NCBI GenBank assembly: GCA_002500745.1
Contig: DLST01000012.1
Span: 1 to 64,000 of the forward strand
DNA: 64,000 nucleotides
Direction: 5' to 3'
Source of the DNA: Sphingobacterium sp. UBA7855
Lineage (GTDB): Bacteria; Bacteroidota; Bacteroidia; Sphingobacteriales; Sphingobacteriaceae
Position numbers and translations under genes: made by a program. The notes under the pieces are model-generated. The model was not told the DNA's origin. It saw nothing but the letters and a program-made list of their open reading frames with translations, and did not search any database. Position 1 is the first letter of the stretch; each line of letters starts with the position of its first letter. Positions 63,732 to 64,000 of the stretch are shown one piece after another.

Positions 63732-64000
63732 TTATTTATCTCTACAATGGTTATATGTCTGATATATTTCCTTAACAATAGTATCAATTTGATTTCGTAA
63801 ATAGATCGGCTCAATAACTTCAATGTCATTGCCAAACGACAAAATACAACTTTCAAGTTCCCTATTAATCTTTAGTTCAAGGTAGATCAGTCCATTTTTA
63901 TAGCGTTGCGAGCCATGAATAGGTTTCGACAATACATAGGGTATTCTATTTACATTAAATTTAAGAACCACTCTTTCTATTTTCTGATCTACAGAATTAG
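63732..64000 (-). CDS. WYL-domain transcriptional regulator, C-terminal part (gene cut by window edge)
   Basis: Only the last 89 codons are visible; the frame is open to the window edge, so the start lies beyond 64000. The sequence PIHGSQRYKNGLIYLELKIN followed by CILSFGNDIEVIEPIYLRNQ matches the typical C-terminus of WYL-domain regulators (the WCX extension). These ligand-responsive regulators are frequent in defence islands, where they usually repress the defence genes. Its position upstream of, and in line with, the Druantia genes suggests it controls them. Confidence 0.8.
   Translation of the reverse strand, partial: NSVDQKIERVVLKFNVNRIPYVLSKPIHGSQRYKNGLIYLELKINRELESCILSFGNDIEVIEPIYLRNQIDTIVKEIYQTYNHCRDK

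Noticed and set aside
1..64000. tRNA, rRNA, CRISPR arrays, insertion sequences, phage integrase
   Set aside because: I looked for cloverleaf ends, regularly spaced repeats, transposase or integrase motifs and found none. The island boundaries therefore have no visible mobility gene.

Overview
The window comes from a Bacteroidota chromosome, most likely Sphingobacteriaceae (Sphingobacterium or a close relative). This rests on three SusC/SusD-type TonB receptor pairs, an ECF sigma/FecR/STN-SusC transduction cassette, LytTR regulators, a DUF6520-type exported peptide, and a TTTG-N19-TAnnTTTG promoter upstream of the sigma gene. The assignment is from family-level recognition; no search was run.

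Layout. 1-4.8 kb (minus strand): an AT-rich run of small lipoproteins and hypothetical proteins, with a 78-bp direct repeat and one frameshifted lipoprotein gene. 4.9-9.0 kb: a beta-barrel receptor, LytS-type histidine kinase and LytTR response regulator operon. 9.1-17.9 kb: a GNAT enzyme, then sigma factor, anti-sigma FecR, SusC with STN domain, SusD and a TlpA thioredoxin lipoprotein, closed by a perfect 11-bp-stem terminator. 18.0-26.8 kb: a second SusCD locus with three accessory lipoproteins, including an HExxH putative metallopeptidase and two proteins ending in a DUF4859-like domain. 27.2-31.3 kb: an AraC regulator, a small secreted protein, a membrane-anchored LytTR regulator and a 384-aa protein of unknown function. 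31.5-39.8 kb: a MauE-like membrane protein and a Cys-containing exported peptide (plus strand), convergent with a third SusCD pair and a TlpA protein with a repeat-rich N-terminal extension.

From 40.4 kb on, the DNA is AT-rich again and is a defence island. It starts with two HTH-type genes and two small genes. A long type I restriction-modification operon follows: Xre regulator, two different HsdM, HsdS, a GHKL ATPase carrying a C-terminal PD-(D/E)XK-like nuclease motif, a DUF3800 protein, a small toxin-like protein, and HsdR. Convergent with it is a Druantia type III system (DruH and the 1982-aa helicase DruE). Upstream of druH lie a frameshifted small gene and, cut by the window edge, the C-terminus of a WYL-domain regulator.

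The most unusual element is the extended hsd operon. The GHKL-nuclease, the DUF3800 gene and the toxin-like gene sit between hsdS and hsdR, with two intact methylase genes in front. This may be a composite defence system rather than plain restriction-modification.
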